Positions 12,787 through 22,211 of a DNA stretch of 64,000 bases are shown piece after piece (the first letter of the stretch is position 1; each line of letters starts with the position of its first letter). Under the pieces are notes generated by a model, which saw only the letters and a program-made list of their open reading frames with translations, was not told the origin of the DNA and searched no databases. The position numbers were made by a program, and so were the translations under genes. This stretch comes from Brasenia schreberi (Eukaryota; Streptophyta; Magnoliopsida; Nymphaeales; Cabombaceae), in NCBI GenBank assembly GCA_036023115.1, contig JAYKKT010000048.1:4984001-5048000 (forward strand). Reading direction: 5' to 3'.

Positions 12787-14930
12787 GTGTGATGAAACCA
12801 TCAGTCAGCGCTCTTCGTGGAGGATAACTGGATTCTGACAAAGAAACTTAGGTGTAATTTATTACTGTAGACATTTTTTGCAAAAGGTGGAAGGTTAAAC
12901 ATGATCATCAAACTCAATGTGCTGGACCAACTGATTCACTTGCTGAGTGGCGGATCTACATTAAGCTGAACCTGAAATTTGGAAATCAAAGGAAAACTAT
13001 AGATCATAGTTCAATGTGTAGCCGCAACACATAGCCCCACCTTCAATACTCAACAGTCCCCGGCTATTTGCCCTACCTACAAATGTTTCTCGATCTACCA
13101 CTGTGTTGGCATGTGGTATGGTATGGTTTGGTATCAGCTGACATTGTACAGTAACTTTCAAAGCATATTTGAAGCCAATTGTGAATTCTTTTTTTTTGTA
13201 CTTTTGTCTTGTTTAATCTCAGATGTCATCATTCTCCGAAGTATGACATCAGCCATGTATTTAACGATGTTTAACCATTGAAAATTGTAGGCAATATATT
13301 TCCATAAAGTTCAACTATCAAATGCTACCATACAACCTATTTAATGATAAACTCATCTAATTCATGGGTCAAATGCCAACAGTCATACATACTACACACA
13401 CATACATGTATATATGTGTGTGTGTGTGTGGGTGTGTGTGGATGTGTTTGTATGTGTTTATGTCTGTGTGTGTTCAAACTAGATATGCATGTTTAAGTTG
13501 TAATGTAATCTAAATATATATTTTCTATTGAAAGCATACCACCTCAAAGTGCAATATTACAATATTTCTTTCTCTGTTGGTATAAAATAATAGAAGGTGC
13601 ATAGTTTTAACACTATATTTACTTTGGATCTAAGTAGCCAATAGCATGCTAGAGTGGATGAAGAACCGCTATAGTGGGCTTCCCTCCAAGGCGCTGTTAG
13701 CACCGCTAACAACGCTATAGCGGCCCATTATAGCTGTTTTAACATACATAATGTTTGGGTCAGATTGATCCAATATCCATCAGATCGACCCAAACCCACT
13801 AAATAAAAAGAACTAACCCTAAACTTCCCTCTCTCTCCCTTTCTCTATTTCTTTCTCCGCCTTCGCCTTCTGCCGCCTTCTCTCGTAGATTCTTTCTCTT
13901 TCTCCGCCTTGTTTTTAAGTTCAAATGGGGCGAATAGCTCATAAATCTTTTTAGGTTGGGGCACACTATTGTGCATAGTGCATGGATTAATGTATTGTAC
14001 GCTAACCTCAGCTCAAGCTAATTCCGTCAATGGTTTGTTGATCATCGTTAATATGGTACACTGTTCATCAAAATGTTTGTGACCTATCTGCAAATGCTTC
14101 ATCAGGGATCATGCTGATGATTACTGTGGATCATTCTCACTGTAACTAGATCCTGCCTGAGACTTACTACCAATTTTCCTTGCTAATGTTTTTATCTGGT
14201 GAAACACATTATTAAAAGATGAAGGCAATGAATGATCATCTAGAGTGTGCTCACTGTCGCTAACTGGTCAAGCAGTTTGAACTGGAACCGGATCGAGTCC
14301 GGAACCCTCTGAATTCTGAATATGAGACACCACTTAAGTTACAGTTCTGCCTATCAAGAAACCACACAGGAACCAGAAGTGCCCGTTCTCCACTTTAATT
14401 TAATTTTCTTTTCATATGTATATATATATATGAACAAATTAACTAACATGTAGAAATTGCATTTTGTCTTGGTGTATCAAGGCTACTTACTGCATCTAAT
14501 GCATCAAGATTCAAGAATCCGATTGCTTCTCGTCTTTTGAATTTTCTTCATGGATTGCTATGTAACTTATTTTTCAATCTAATGTTCTTGTTCCTACATC
14601 TATGCTTCTACATATGTACCTTAACTTTTTTCTTTTTGGCAACATGATTAATTAGTACATGCAAACTGTTTTTCATGTTTACTAATGGTTGTGGACAATT
14701 TTGGAGCAAAATGTGTAATGTGCATACAAGCTCTGAAGAGTAAGAGATGGGTGAAGCTTGGTGACACCATATTTATCATACTTGAGCAGATAAATAATTA
14801 TACATTTTTTTCTTTTAATTCCTTTGCTTAATGTATAGAATAATTTTGTTATATTTATGTTTTTGTTTTCTAATTTAATGTTAATAATTCAATATGCATA
14901 TGTCACATGAAATTTATTATTTGTTTCCTT
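12787..14930. other. Downstream region of PPR gene, no gene recognised
   Basis: Begins with the PPR 3' untranslated region. It includes a (TG)n tract at about 13415-13440 and the inverted repeat at 13668-13734. A CT-rich stretch at about 13825-13915 resembles a plant 5' leader, but the following ATG (13925) gives only a nine-codon frame. No protein family was recognised. Confidence 0.45.
13668..13734. repeat. Short imperfect inverted repeat (MITE-like hairpin)
   Basis: GCTATAGTGGGC at 13668-13679 pairs with GCCCATTATAGC at 13723-13734 (11 of 12 positions). Between them are further self-complementary words, GTTAGCACCGCTAAC and CGCTATAGCG. It could be the core of a degenerate miniature inverted-repeat transposon; no target duplication was found, so the class is uncertain. 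Confidence 0.45.
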
Positions 14931-14946
14931 AGAAGTTAGAAGTATA

Positions 14947-14993
14947 CAACAACAACAACTAAGCCTTTTCCCATACTAGATGGGGTCGGCTAA
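14947..14993 (-). mobile_element. 47 bp RTE-LINE 3' tail insertion
   Basis: Only the last ~35 bp of the RTE element (CTAAGCCTTTTCCCATACTA... on this strand) plus its (GTT)n tail, read here as CAACAACAACAA. It is flanked by a perfect 16 bp target duplication, AGAAGTTAGAAGTATA at 14931-14946 and 14994-15009. This is a genuine but extremely 5'-truncated retrotransposition event. Confidence 0.9.
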
Positions 14994-15515
14994 AGAAGTT
15001 AGAAGTATAATTTTGTTTATTTAGTTTGATTCATATTTATGAAAGAAGTGATTGTGTTTCTTGATATTTCTTAGAAATTAAAGAATCCATTATATATATA
15101 TAATTTTTTAATAATAAATAAAAGTGTACCACTAAGTCCACTATATAAGGGTCGACCACTAACCGCTATTGATAACATAGCTTCAGATGGGCATTGCAGA
15201 GCTAGGCAGAAAATCTCAACCATGCTTTTATTCTTAAGGCTTGCTTGCTTGTAGTTGGCCAAAGGGAACAAACTTTTAAAAGTTTATCATTCTCTGTGAA
15301 GTGATCTCCTTTTACTTTGTAATGCAATAAATCAAATGTATCATCCTGTAGCTCGCGTTTTCTGAATATGAGCTTGGATGAACTCTTCCTGTTTTTACAT
15401 GTATGGTTTTATGGACATAATAGTATGCCTGACAATGAACGGATGCTTCTGTTGTTTATTGACTGTCTCTTTTGCTTTTTGAGAGTTTGGATAGTCTTTA
15501 TTTGCTTTGAACATG

Positions 15516-15712
15516 AGACAAGATACAGCAACAAACAACTAAGCCTTTTCCCATACTAGATGGGGTCGGCTACATGCATTCTAAGTTTCTACATAGCCCT
15601 ATTATAATTTATAGGATCCATAATAAATAAGTTCGATAAAGTTTTACGCTGACTGTCAGAAGCCTAATGGAACCCTCCTCCTTTATCCGGGCTTGGGACC
15701 GGCCAGGTATGG
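15516..15712 (-). mobile_element. Internally deleted RTE-LINE (5' end joined to 3' end)
   Basis: Read on the minus strand, it starts with sequence like the RTE 5' leader (GGTCCCAAGCCCGGATAAAG, as at 23829-23848), then jumps to the RTE 3' end (GTAGCCGACCCCATCTAGTA and the GTT-rich tail). The whole protein-coding body is missing. TTGAACATG occurs just outside both ends (15507-15515 and 15713-15721), a probable target duplication. It behaves like a SINE-sized derivative that could move only with LINE enzymes supplied in trans. Confidence 0.7.
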
Positions 15713-15978
15713 TTGAACATGCTAAGATATTCAGTTAAAATTTTAAATAGCTTTCTGAATTGTTTCTGTGAATTTCTATATTCTTTCAGTTGAATAACTG
15801 CAGTATGGTTGTGTTTGAGTGTCATAATTGTTGCCTATGTGTTGGATATGCTTGCCCTACCAATTGTAAATCTTAGCTGGGATCTTCACCGTTCCAAATG
15901 CCATCTCATTTCATTGATGTTTTTCACTACTTTGGCTACATTTGTAGTACATACCTCCTGATGTTGCGAGCATGACAG

Positions 15979-16625
15979 GTCTGATCGAGCCACTGTGAAC
16001 AGCTCAGCTGGTAGTTACCAGGATATAGAAGTGTGTAAGGACAACTATTGCATGTTCTTCCAAAATGGTTGGCAAATTTTTGTTGAGACACATTCATTGC
16101 AGTATGAAAAATTTCTTGTTTTCAAGTACAGAGGTCTTTGCCTGCTGGATGTTAAGATATTTAACAGAAGTAGAAGGGAAATGTCTTATAGACCACTTCT
16201 ATGAGATGATATGGATTCTATTCTATACCAGTCAAAAAGTTGAAGTACTCTGTTAGATGTTCGTAGGCATATTTCTCTAAGGTGCCAACGGGCATCCATA
16301 ATAGGAGTGCTGTCTCCGGTGGAAACCTGAGGTTGAGAAAAGCATCTAATTCTGCTAAGAGCCCTGTTGCAAAGGTATAAACCATGTGAAAAGCTGATTC
16401 TCTTCATATACTTATCTTCAATTCTTATCTTAGTATCCTAAGATGCATTTCATGTTAATGTTTCCGATCAGAAGACTTCCCTTGAAGGTTTGGAGCTTGC
16501 GAGATTGAATATCAACCCTAGGGATGATGTTTTACTGACATCTGAGGACTCAGAAATCTCTTGCAATGATGATCTGAAACATAAGAAAGTACAGGCGAGC
16601 ATTTATAACAGAAAATATCTCATGG
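15979..16625 (+). pseudogene. B3 (REM-like) DNA-binding protein gene fragment
   Basis: After an AG acceptor at 15977-15978 the plus strand reads the second half of a B3 DNA-binding domain: CMFFQNGWQIFVETHSL, then FLVFKYRG, then LDVKIFNRS. This matches the REM pattern F-F-x-x-G-W-x-x-F-V ... F-L-V-F-x-Y ... F-x-V-x-I-F. Open stretches that could be later exons follow at about 16260-16375 (before a possible donor AAAGGTATAA) and about 16470-16620 (before CATGGTAAAT). The first half of the B3 domain and a start codon were not found upstream. It may be a truncated gene, a pseudogene, or a gene whose 5' exons I could not recognise. REM proteins are nuclear transcription-factor-like proteins in plants. 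Confidence 0.55.
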
Positions 16626-17307
16626 TAAATCTATTTTTTAGCTAGGTAACTTATTCTCTCTCTTGTAATGTTATTGATGAGGATCTTTTCATTAGATCCA
16701 AAAGGCCTGGCTACAAAAGTCAGTTCAAGTGAACCACTTCAACTTCAGTATAAGATTGTGTGACAGAGAAGAGCTGTCACAAATAAAGAAAGATAGTCGG
16801 CAATTAAAGTAGAAAATACCTTTAATTCAGACCTTCCTTGCTGTAAAATTTTGATGAAGCTATATCATTTTCTTTTCCCTGGTAAATAGCGTGATTTTTT
16901 ATCTACCTTTAATTGCTTTGAGAGGAGTTTCTCCTTTCCATCATTCCAGGCTCTTAGGGCTACTTGCTTCCACTGAGTTCTGCATTTACCAGGTTTTATG
17001 ATTTCAATGCTTGTGTAAAGTTTGTAATTTGACCATTATAGCTTATTTCTTCCTTGCATTGATTTCCTTGGTTTGGGTTTAGACCAAATGCCTGATATTA
17101 GAATATTATCATCGCTTTTTGAGAATCTATGAGACATGATTGTTGGTATGTTTGGTTGTGTATGTGCCTTACTACCATTGGGTAGAAGAGTTCAAAAGAA
17201 CCATAGAAAAAATAGAAGGGTGGTGCGCCAATTAGAAACTTATTTATTTTAAAAAAGAAGATTGTGTGCCAATAGCTTCTGGAAACATAGTTGCCATTAA
17301 TTCCTGA
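16626..17307. other. Possible 3' part of the B3 fragment; otherwise unassigned
   Basis: Around 16690-16740 the plus strand reads SKRPGYKSQFK, which could begin a second B3 domain, but stops follow at once. The rest has no recognisable content. Confidence 0.3.
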
Positions 17308-17322
17308 TAGTAGGATTTGCTT

Positions 17323-17381
17323 TTCCATGTAGCCGACCCCTATGGGAAAAGGCTTAGTTGTTGTTGTAGTAGTAGTAGTAG
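17323..17381 (+). mobile_element. 59 bp RTE-LINE 3' tail insertion
   Basis: Contains CATGTAGCCGACCCCTATGG, GGCTTAGTTGTTGTTG and then TAG repeats derived from the tail. It is flanked by the same 15 bp word, TAGTAGGATTTGCTT, at 17308-17322 and 17382-17396. The tail has drifted into, or aligned with, the TAG repeat at the target, so its exact end is ambiguous by a few bases. Confidence 0.85.
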
Positions 17382-17396
17382 TAGTAGGATTTGCTT

Positions 17397-18452
17397 CCTC
17401 TCCACTTTGGGAATTTACCCAAATCAATAGATAACTTGGAGCACGTCTGCTTTGCCCTGAAAACTGAGGGATTCTTGTTGGAAAAAAGATTCACGGAGCT
17501 ACATGAACATGAATCCACTTTTAAAGCTATAACATGAAACATCCTTTTACATTAGGAGGGATTAATTCCAGCTAGCCTGCACAGTGTATGCAAAAGAGCG
17601 CGCCCATGGAAAACAAGTATGCAAACACAATCTGATTCCAAAAGACTATTCACTTGAACACAATCTCATAATAGTAGGAAGAAAAGAAGAGCTGTGGGTC
17701 CTTCCAGGCTTCCGAGAATGTGTTCCTGCTCCGCCTAAAGGGTCCAACTCCTTATTCTGCTTGGTGTCTCAAGGGTGTTCCGTACTTGCTTTGATGAATC
17801 AGGATTACCGCTTGGGCTAGGTGATCCCTTCTTTGGATGGTACAGTCAGCTCCTAAGAGATGCTCGCGCACCAGAAATGGTTGACCAGCTTATATGCTTC
17901 TTTAGGAGCGAAAGAAAGGTAGGGAAAAGGAGGACCTGAAAATAAAAGAAAATGTTTTAGTGCATAATGATAGAGTTTACCAGATTCTGGCCTATGTAAC
18001 AAATTAAGTATAAAATGGACCAGTAGGCCAAAAATCTTGAAAGTTGGTGATGCGTAAGGACAAATTATGTTGCAATTTATGTGCCAATTTACAGCTCAAG
18101 ATCATTAGTCTAAGTCAACCAACTAAATAAACAAGTTGGGTGTTGTACCACACGGTATGAAAGTGTCCCGGCCTAGGGAATTCAACTCAAGAGGTTGACT
18201 ACACTATAAGGAACTTGAACATAGTATGGGTGACTCTATTTTGATCGAAAGGTGACAAGCATGGGTCAACCTATATAGGTAGGCATGCGGTCGGACTTTA
18301 TGATCCATATGAATGTGATGTAAAGTTTTCCCTAAAATGATGCTCAAAGATGCAAAATGTATATGGGTGGGAAGACAAGGGTTTAAAAAGCAAGCTGTTT
18401 TTTTATTTATGTGGCCTTTAATAGAATCAATTTATGATTCATATTCACACTA
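17397..18452. other. Unassigned sequence between LINE tail and LTR element
   Basis: An open frame of 78 codons (17584-17820, +) has no recognised motif. The segment is less AT-rich than its surroundings and might be eroded exon sequence, but no family could be named on either strand. Confidence 0.35.
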
Positions 18453-18457
18453 CCTCC

Positions 18458-18749
18458 TGTTCAAGAATATATTTTTAGTGTTAGTTTTAGTAATTTTGAT
18501 GTTTTAGGTATTATTGCAATTGTTCGTAGTATTAAGGGCATTTTGGTTATCTTCTGTTTTTACAACTCATTATATAAGTCGAACGTTTTATATTAGAGTT
18601 AGGAGTATGATTAATAGAAGGAGAGAAAGAGAGGGGGACAACCTCCATTGGAGGGCCTACACCCTCATCCAATATCCCATTTCACTCTTCGTCTTTTATG
18701 AACATTTTTTATTATTGATTATCTATTGCACTTATCACGAATTCCAACA
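18458..18749 (+). repeat. Left LTR of the gene-capturing element
   Basis: 292 bp, TGTTCAAGAATAT to ATTCCAACA. It matches the right LTR along its full length with scattered substitutions and small gaps; shared blocks include GTTTTAGTAATTTTGATG and CAACCTCCATTGGAGGGCCT. Confidence 0.85.
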
Positions 18750-18760
18750 TGATATCAGAG
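18750..18760 (+). promoter_or_regulatory. Primer binding site (initiator Met tRNA type)
   Basis: TGATATCAGAG begins at the first base after the left LTR. It differs by one base from TGGTATCAGAG, complementary to the plant initiator methionine tRNA 3' end and used by many Copia elements. Position and sequence together make this a firm call. Confidence 0.8.
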
Positions 18761-18835
18761 TCTTTGTTCGATAGGAACAGTGGTTGCGAGCAAGTTTTAC
18801 AAGAGGAGACAAAGAAGAAGCTTAGGGATTTGAAG

Positions 18836-19340
18836 ATGGAAAACGTTATGAAGGTGATCTTTTAGTTAGCGTTGATGGAATCTAGCCTAAGTTGGAAATA
18901 GGTGCGGAAGAACTTGTTTGGACATCAAGATGCAATTTACTCTGGCTACATATGCTACACTAGAATCGTAGATTTTGTGCCTCTTGATATTCAGTCTATT
19001 GGGTACCGTGTATTCTTGGGTCACAAACAATATTTTGTTTCCTTCTGTGTGGGTGGCGGAAAAATGTAGTGGTATGCATTTCACAATGAACCACCTAGTG
19101 ATGTTGATGCTCCCAATGGTAAAAAGGAAAGATCGCTTGAGATATTAGGGAAATGGTGTGACAAAGTTGTAGATTTGATCCTTGCAACATATGGAGATAT
19201 GATCCTTCGTCGTGACATATATGACATAATTCTAGTTCTTAATTGGAGTAAGGGTCGTGTGGCTTTACTTGGTGATTCTATTCATGCTATGCAGCCTAAT
19301 TTGGGACAAGGTGACTACATGGCTATTGAGGTTACAATGA
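18836..19340 (+). pseudogene. ZEP: Captured zeaxanthin epoxidase fragment
   Basis: Translated pieces follow the plastid enzyme that epoxidises zeaxanthin in the xanthophyll/abscisic-acid pathway: YEGDLLV, VRKNLFG, then SIGYRVFLGHKQYFVS, a GGGKM-stop-WYAFHNEP block, DAPNGKK, ILRRDIYD and finally GRVALLGDSIHAMQPNLGQG. The last is the second flavin-binding block of this hydroxylase family. About 165 codons run in order without an intron, although plant ZEP genes are multi-exon, so an RNA intermediate is likely. Stops and small shifts near 18885-18895 and 19066 disrupt it. It lies sense to the LTR element. After about 19340 the match fades into unrecognised sequence, although the frame stays open to 19477. 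A functional enzyme is not encoded. Confidence 0.85.
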
Positions 19341-20400
19341 TACTAGAGAATATAAAGATATCTGGTAGTTTCGAGATTGAATATTATGGGCAGAGTTGTG
19401 ATGCCCAGGGAGCATTTGAAGGTGGAGAATTATCATATGGTGATGGTGCTTGTGATTGTGGATTTCATCATATGTGACTGGAACTGTCCAATATCTATAG
19501 TGTCTTATACCTTCTTCACTTGCTGGTGAAGCTACTGAATTTTACTACAAGATGACAGGAGTACAAGAAGAAGATCTTGGTCGAGTGTTCACTACACACT
19601 ACTTCTAAGATGGGAAACAACAAGTTAGTGGAGAGATGGTGCTGGATGTTGAGGGAAAGCTGTTTATTTTTGCAACAAATAAATGAGCAAATACAAAAGA
19701 AAGAAGATGTCCAAGAAGGAAGGTGGTGGGTTGCCAAAAGTAATGATGGTGGCCGGCCCATCATTATTTGGAAAAAAAGACTTATTTAAAAAAAAAAAGA
19801 TAATTTCAAATTTTGAATATCAAATGCGGGAGCTTGAAAAGTAAGTTACAAATTACTTTCCTAATTTTGTGAGAAAACAAACAAAAAAGGTAGTTATAGA
19901 AAGTTATTTTTCCTGAATTTATAAGAAAACAAACCAAAAAAGCAATAATGGAAGTTATTTTTCTGATTTTGTGGAGAAGGAAACCAGAAAATTAGTTATG
20001 AAAGATAACTTTTTTGAATTTTATGAAAAAAATATAACAAAAAATGAAGGATTATCCCCATGATTTTAGGAAAGGAAAGTCTTAACTACTACCCATCATT
20101 TGCATAAATAAAGTGAATGTAGAGAAAGGAATGATGGAAAAAAAGGTAGTTAGTTACCTAGTGGGCCCACTCATCTTAAATATTGTGGGATGTGCTAAGA
20201 AAGGTGCTCTAAATTAGAAGGAAAGGTTGTTATGGGATAAAGTTGGTAGAAAAAGCAAAATAAAGTTTTGAAATTGGAATTGCTGATTGAATTCGAGTTT
20301 ACAATTTCAAACAATAACAACTTCCCAGATTTTTTGGAAGAGGATCCTATGTAAAAGAAAATGAAATCTCGAGTTTGAGTTCACGTTAGTAGGAGTTGTC

Positions 20401-20705
20401 CTGTTGAAGATTAACCACACTGTGAGAAAAGATTCCCGCCTAGATGAGAGAAATCTACAGTTGGCAATTGTAGGATGCCCAAATGTGGGCAAGTCTACTC
20501 TTCACAGTGCATTGCTGCAAGTTGATCGTGTGTTGGTGGGGCCTAAAGTTGGTTTGACAAGGGACTCAGTAAGAGCGCAACTTTAGTTTAGAGGAATAAG
20601 GATATATTTGGTAGATACTGCAGGTTGGCTACAAAGAACAAAACAGGAGAAAGGACCTATTTCGTTGAGTATTGTGTAGTCAAGAAAGCACCTTATGAGG
20701 GCACA
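20401..20705 (+). pseudogene. Captured Der/EngA-like GTPase fragment
   Basis: The reading LQLAIVGCPNVGKSTLHSAL carries the G1 P-loop (G-x-P-N-V-G-K-S-T). Next come LVGPKVGLTRDSVRAQL, a stop, RGIRIYLVDTAGWLQRTKQE with the G3 motif D-T-A-G, and KGPISLSIV-stop-SRKHLMRAHVVAQVL. It resembles the plant organellar Der/EngA-like GTPases (from memory, At5g39960 type) that function in ribosome assembly. About 100 codons are contiguous without an intron and broken by two in-frame stops. Like the ZEP piece it is sense to the element. Its neighbours are unrelated, so at least two separate acquisitions, or one chimeric transcript, are needed to explain both. Confidence 0.8.
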
Positions 20706-20879
20706 TGTTGTTGCTCAGGTTCTTAATGCAGAAAACACAACTGACCTTGGTAATGTATGCAGATTTCGAATATACAGGTTATGTCAATGGTGATGCACGT
20801 GAAAATTGGTAGCGATCATGAATGACTGTGAAAAAGGGTGAGTCCAATTCGTTTGATATGTAGGTTGTTAATATGTTAA

Positions 20880-21330
20880 AAAAGGATGTTGAAATTGAAG
20901 TGAATGCTAGTTTAAGACTATGTTGCATAACAATACGTAATGCAGCAAGAGTCAATGATGAAGGATGTTGAAGATTGTAGTCATGAGGACTGCAAAAATG
21001 TTTTTAGTTGCAGTTAGTGAGGTTTTAGGAATTTACAGCTATAAAAGTTACTGGAAAACAACTATGAAGGCTGTTGAAAAATTATTTCATCCATGAAGCT
21101 GCTGAAAAATTATTGCAGCCATGAAGTTGATGAAGTTGTTGGAAAAGGACAACTATAAAGGCTGAATTTAAGAGTTGTTGTAGTAAAAAAGCAACTGAAA
21201 ATTGTCGCAGCTATAAAGTTGTTGAAGATGAACAACCATGAAGGCTGAGTTGAAAAATATTGCAGCCATGAAGGTTGTTGAAAAAGTGTTGTAACAAAAA
21301 AGGTTGCTTGAAAATGGACGAGGCAGTAAA
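20880..21330 (+). repeat. Degenerate short-unit repeats inside the LTR element
   Basis: Variants of GCAGCCATGAAG, GTTGTTGAAAAA and AACTATGAAGGCTG recur many times at irregular spacing of about 30-80 bp. No single unit is intact. It might be a decayed tandem array or amplified leader-like sequence; no coding meaning is evident. Confidence 0.6.
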
Positions 21331-21919
21331 ATTTAGAAAAGATGCATAAAATATGAAGTAGTACATGGTGAATGTTTTCTTATTTGGTCAAACAACAAAA
21401 ATGCACATAGAAGAAAAAGATAGAGTACAAAAAATCAGTCTTTTATCATAAAAATTAAGACATTGAGTTGCTGAAGTGAATAACCAGTAGGGTTGGAAAA
21501 AACTACTACAGTCACCATAAAGGGGCGCAGACCGGCTAGTATGAGCATAAATATGTATTCTACTATTAGAGTGATAGAGAGGGGATACCCAACCAACACA
21601 CTGACAACAATCACCATGTAAAGAGGTACTGAAAAAGCCATTTGAAGTGTGTATGGTGGAGATAGCACCTCCTACCATAAAAATAAGTTTTCTCAAGAGA
21701 AGGAAAAAAACACGAGTTTTGAAGTGTTATGCCTAGTCACTTCATTGAGAAGAAAGAAGAAAAGGAGTGGTAAACACTCATAGAAGGGTCATGCGCTACC
21801 AATGTGTTCTTAATTGTTTAAGTTGATTTAAAGAAGCCTTCGAGAGATCATTGGTGAAGTGTAGTGAAGAAAAAATCAGTTTCTCAACAAGTTTGGAGTT
21901 TGAAGTATCTCACTCCCAA

Positions 21920-21930
21920 CTTGAGGGGGG
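21920..21930 (+). promoter_or_regulatory. Polypurine tract
   Basis: CTTGAGGGGGG directly precedes the right LTR. The sentence-like context CTCCCAACTTGAGGGGG before the 3' LTR is common in plant Copia elements and marks plus-strand DNA priming. Confidence 0.8.
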
Positions 21931-22206
21931 TGTTGAAGAATATGCTTTTTAGTGTCAGTTTTAGTAATTTTGATGTTTTAGGTATTATTGTAATTGCCCG
22001 TAATACTAAGAGTATTTTGATCATTTTTTACAACCCATCATATAAGAGCTAGACGTTTTGTATTAGGGTTAGGAGTCTGATTAATAGAAAGAGAGGGGGT
22101 GCAACCTCCATTGGAGGGCCTGTCCCTTCCTCTAATCTCTTATTTCACTCTTTGTCTTTTATGAATATTTTTCATTATCGATTATTCGCTACAACGAATT
22201 CCAACA
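21931..22206 (+). repeat. Right LTR of the gene-capturing element
   Basis: 276 bp, TGTTGAAGAATATG to ATTCCAACA, collinear with the left LTR. The differences from the left copy include a few small gaps, showing independent decay after insertion. Confidence 0.85.
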
Positions 22207-22211
22207 CATCC

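Larger units (their letters stand above)
18458..22206 (+). mobile_element. Small LTR retrotransposon carrying host-gene fragments
   Basis: A 3.75 kb element with two direct repeats (18458-18749 and 21931-22206), each starting TGTT and ending CCAACA. A primer site lies directly after the left LTR, and a G-rich polypurine tract directly before the right LTR. Flanking 5 bp words are CCTCC (18453-18457) and CATCC (22207-22211), one mismatch. The primer site and the wording before the polypurine tract are Copia-like. I found no gag or pol. Instead the interior holds plus-strand fragments of a zeaxanthin epoxidase (18836-19340) and a Der/EngA-like GTPase (20401-20705), plus a repeat-rich segment. 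The LTRs differ visibly (roughly 85% alike by eye), so the insertion is not recent. It resembles gene-transducing non-autonomous elements such as maize Bs1 in concept. Confidence 0.8.

Noticed and set aside
17584..17820. 78-codon frame as a functional small gene
   Set aside because: No motif, no homologue recognised, and no clear transcript signals; kept only as unassigned sequence.
18458..22206. Two independent pseudogenes lying by chance between LTR-like repeats
   Set aside because: Primer site, polypurine tract, 5 bp flanks and collinear LTRs define one element, and both gene pieces are sense-oriented inside it.
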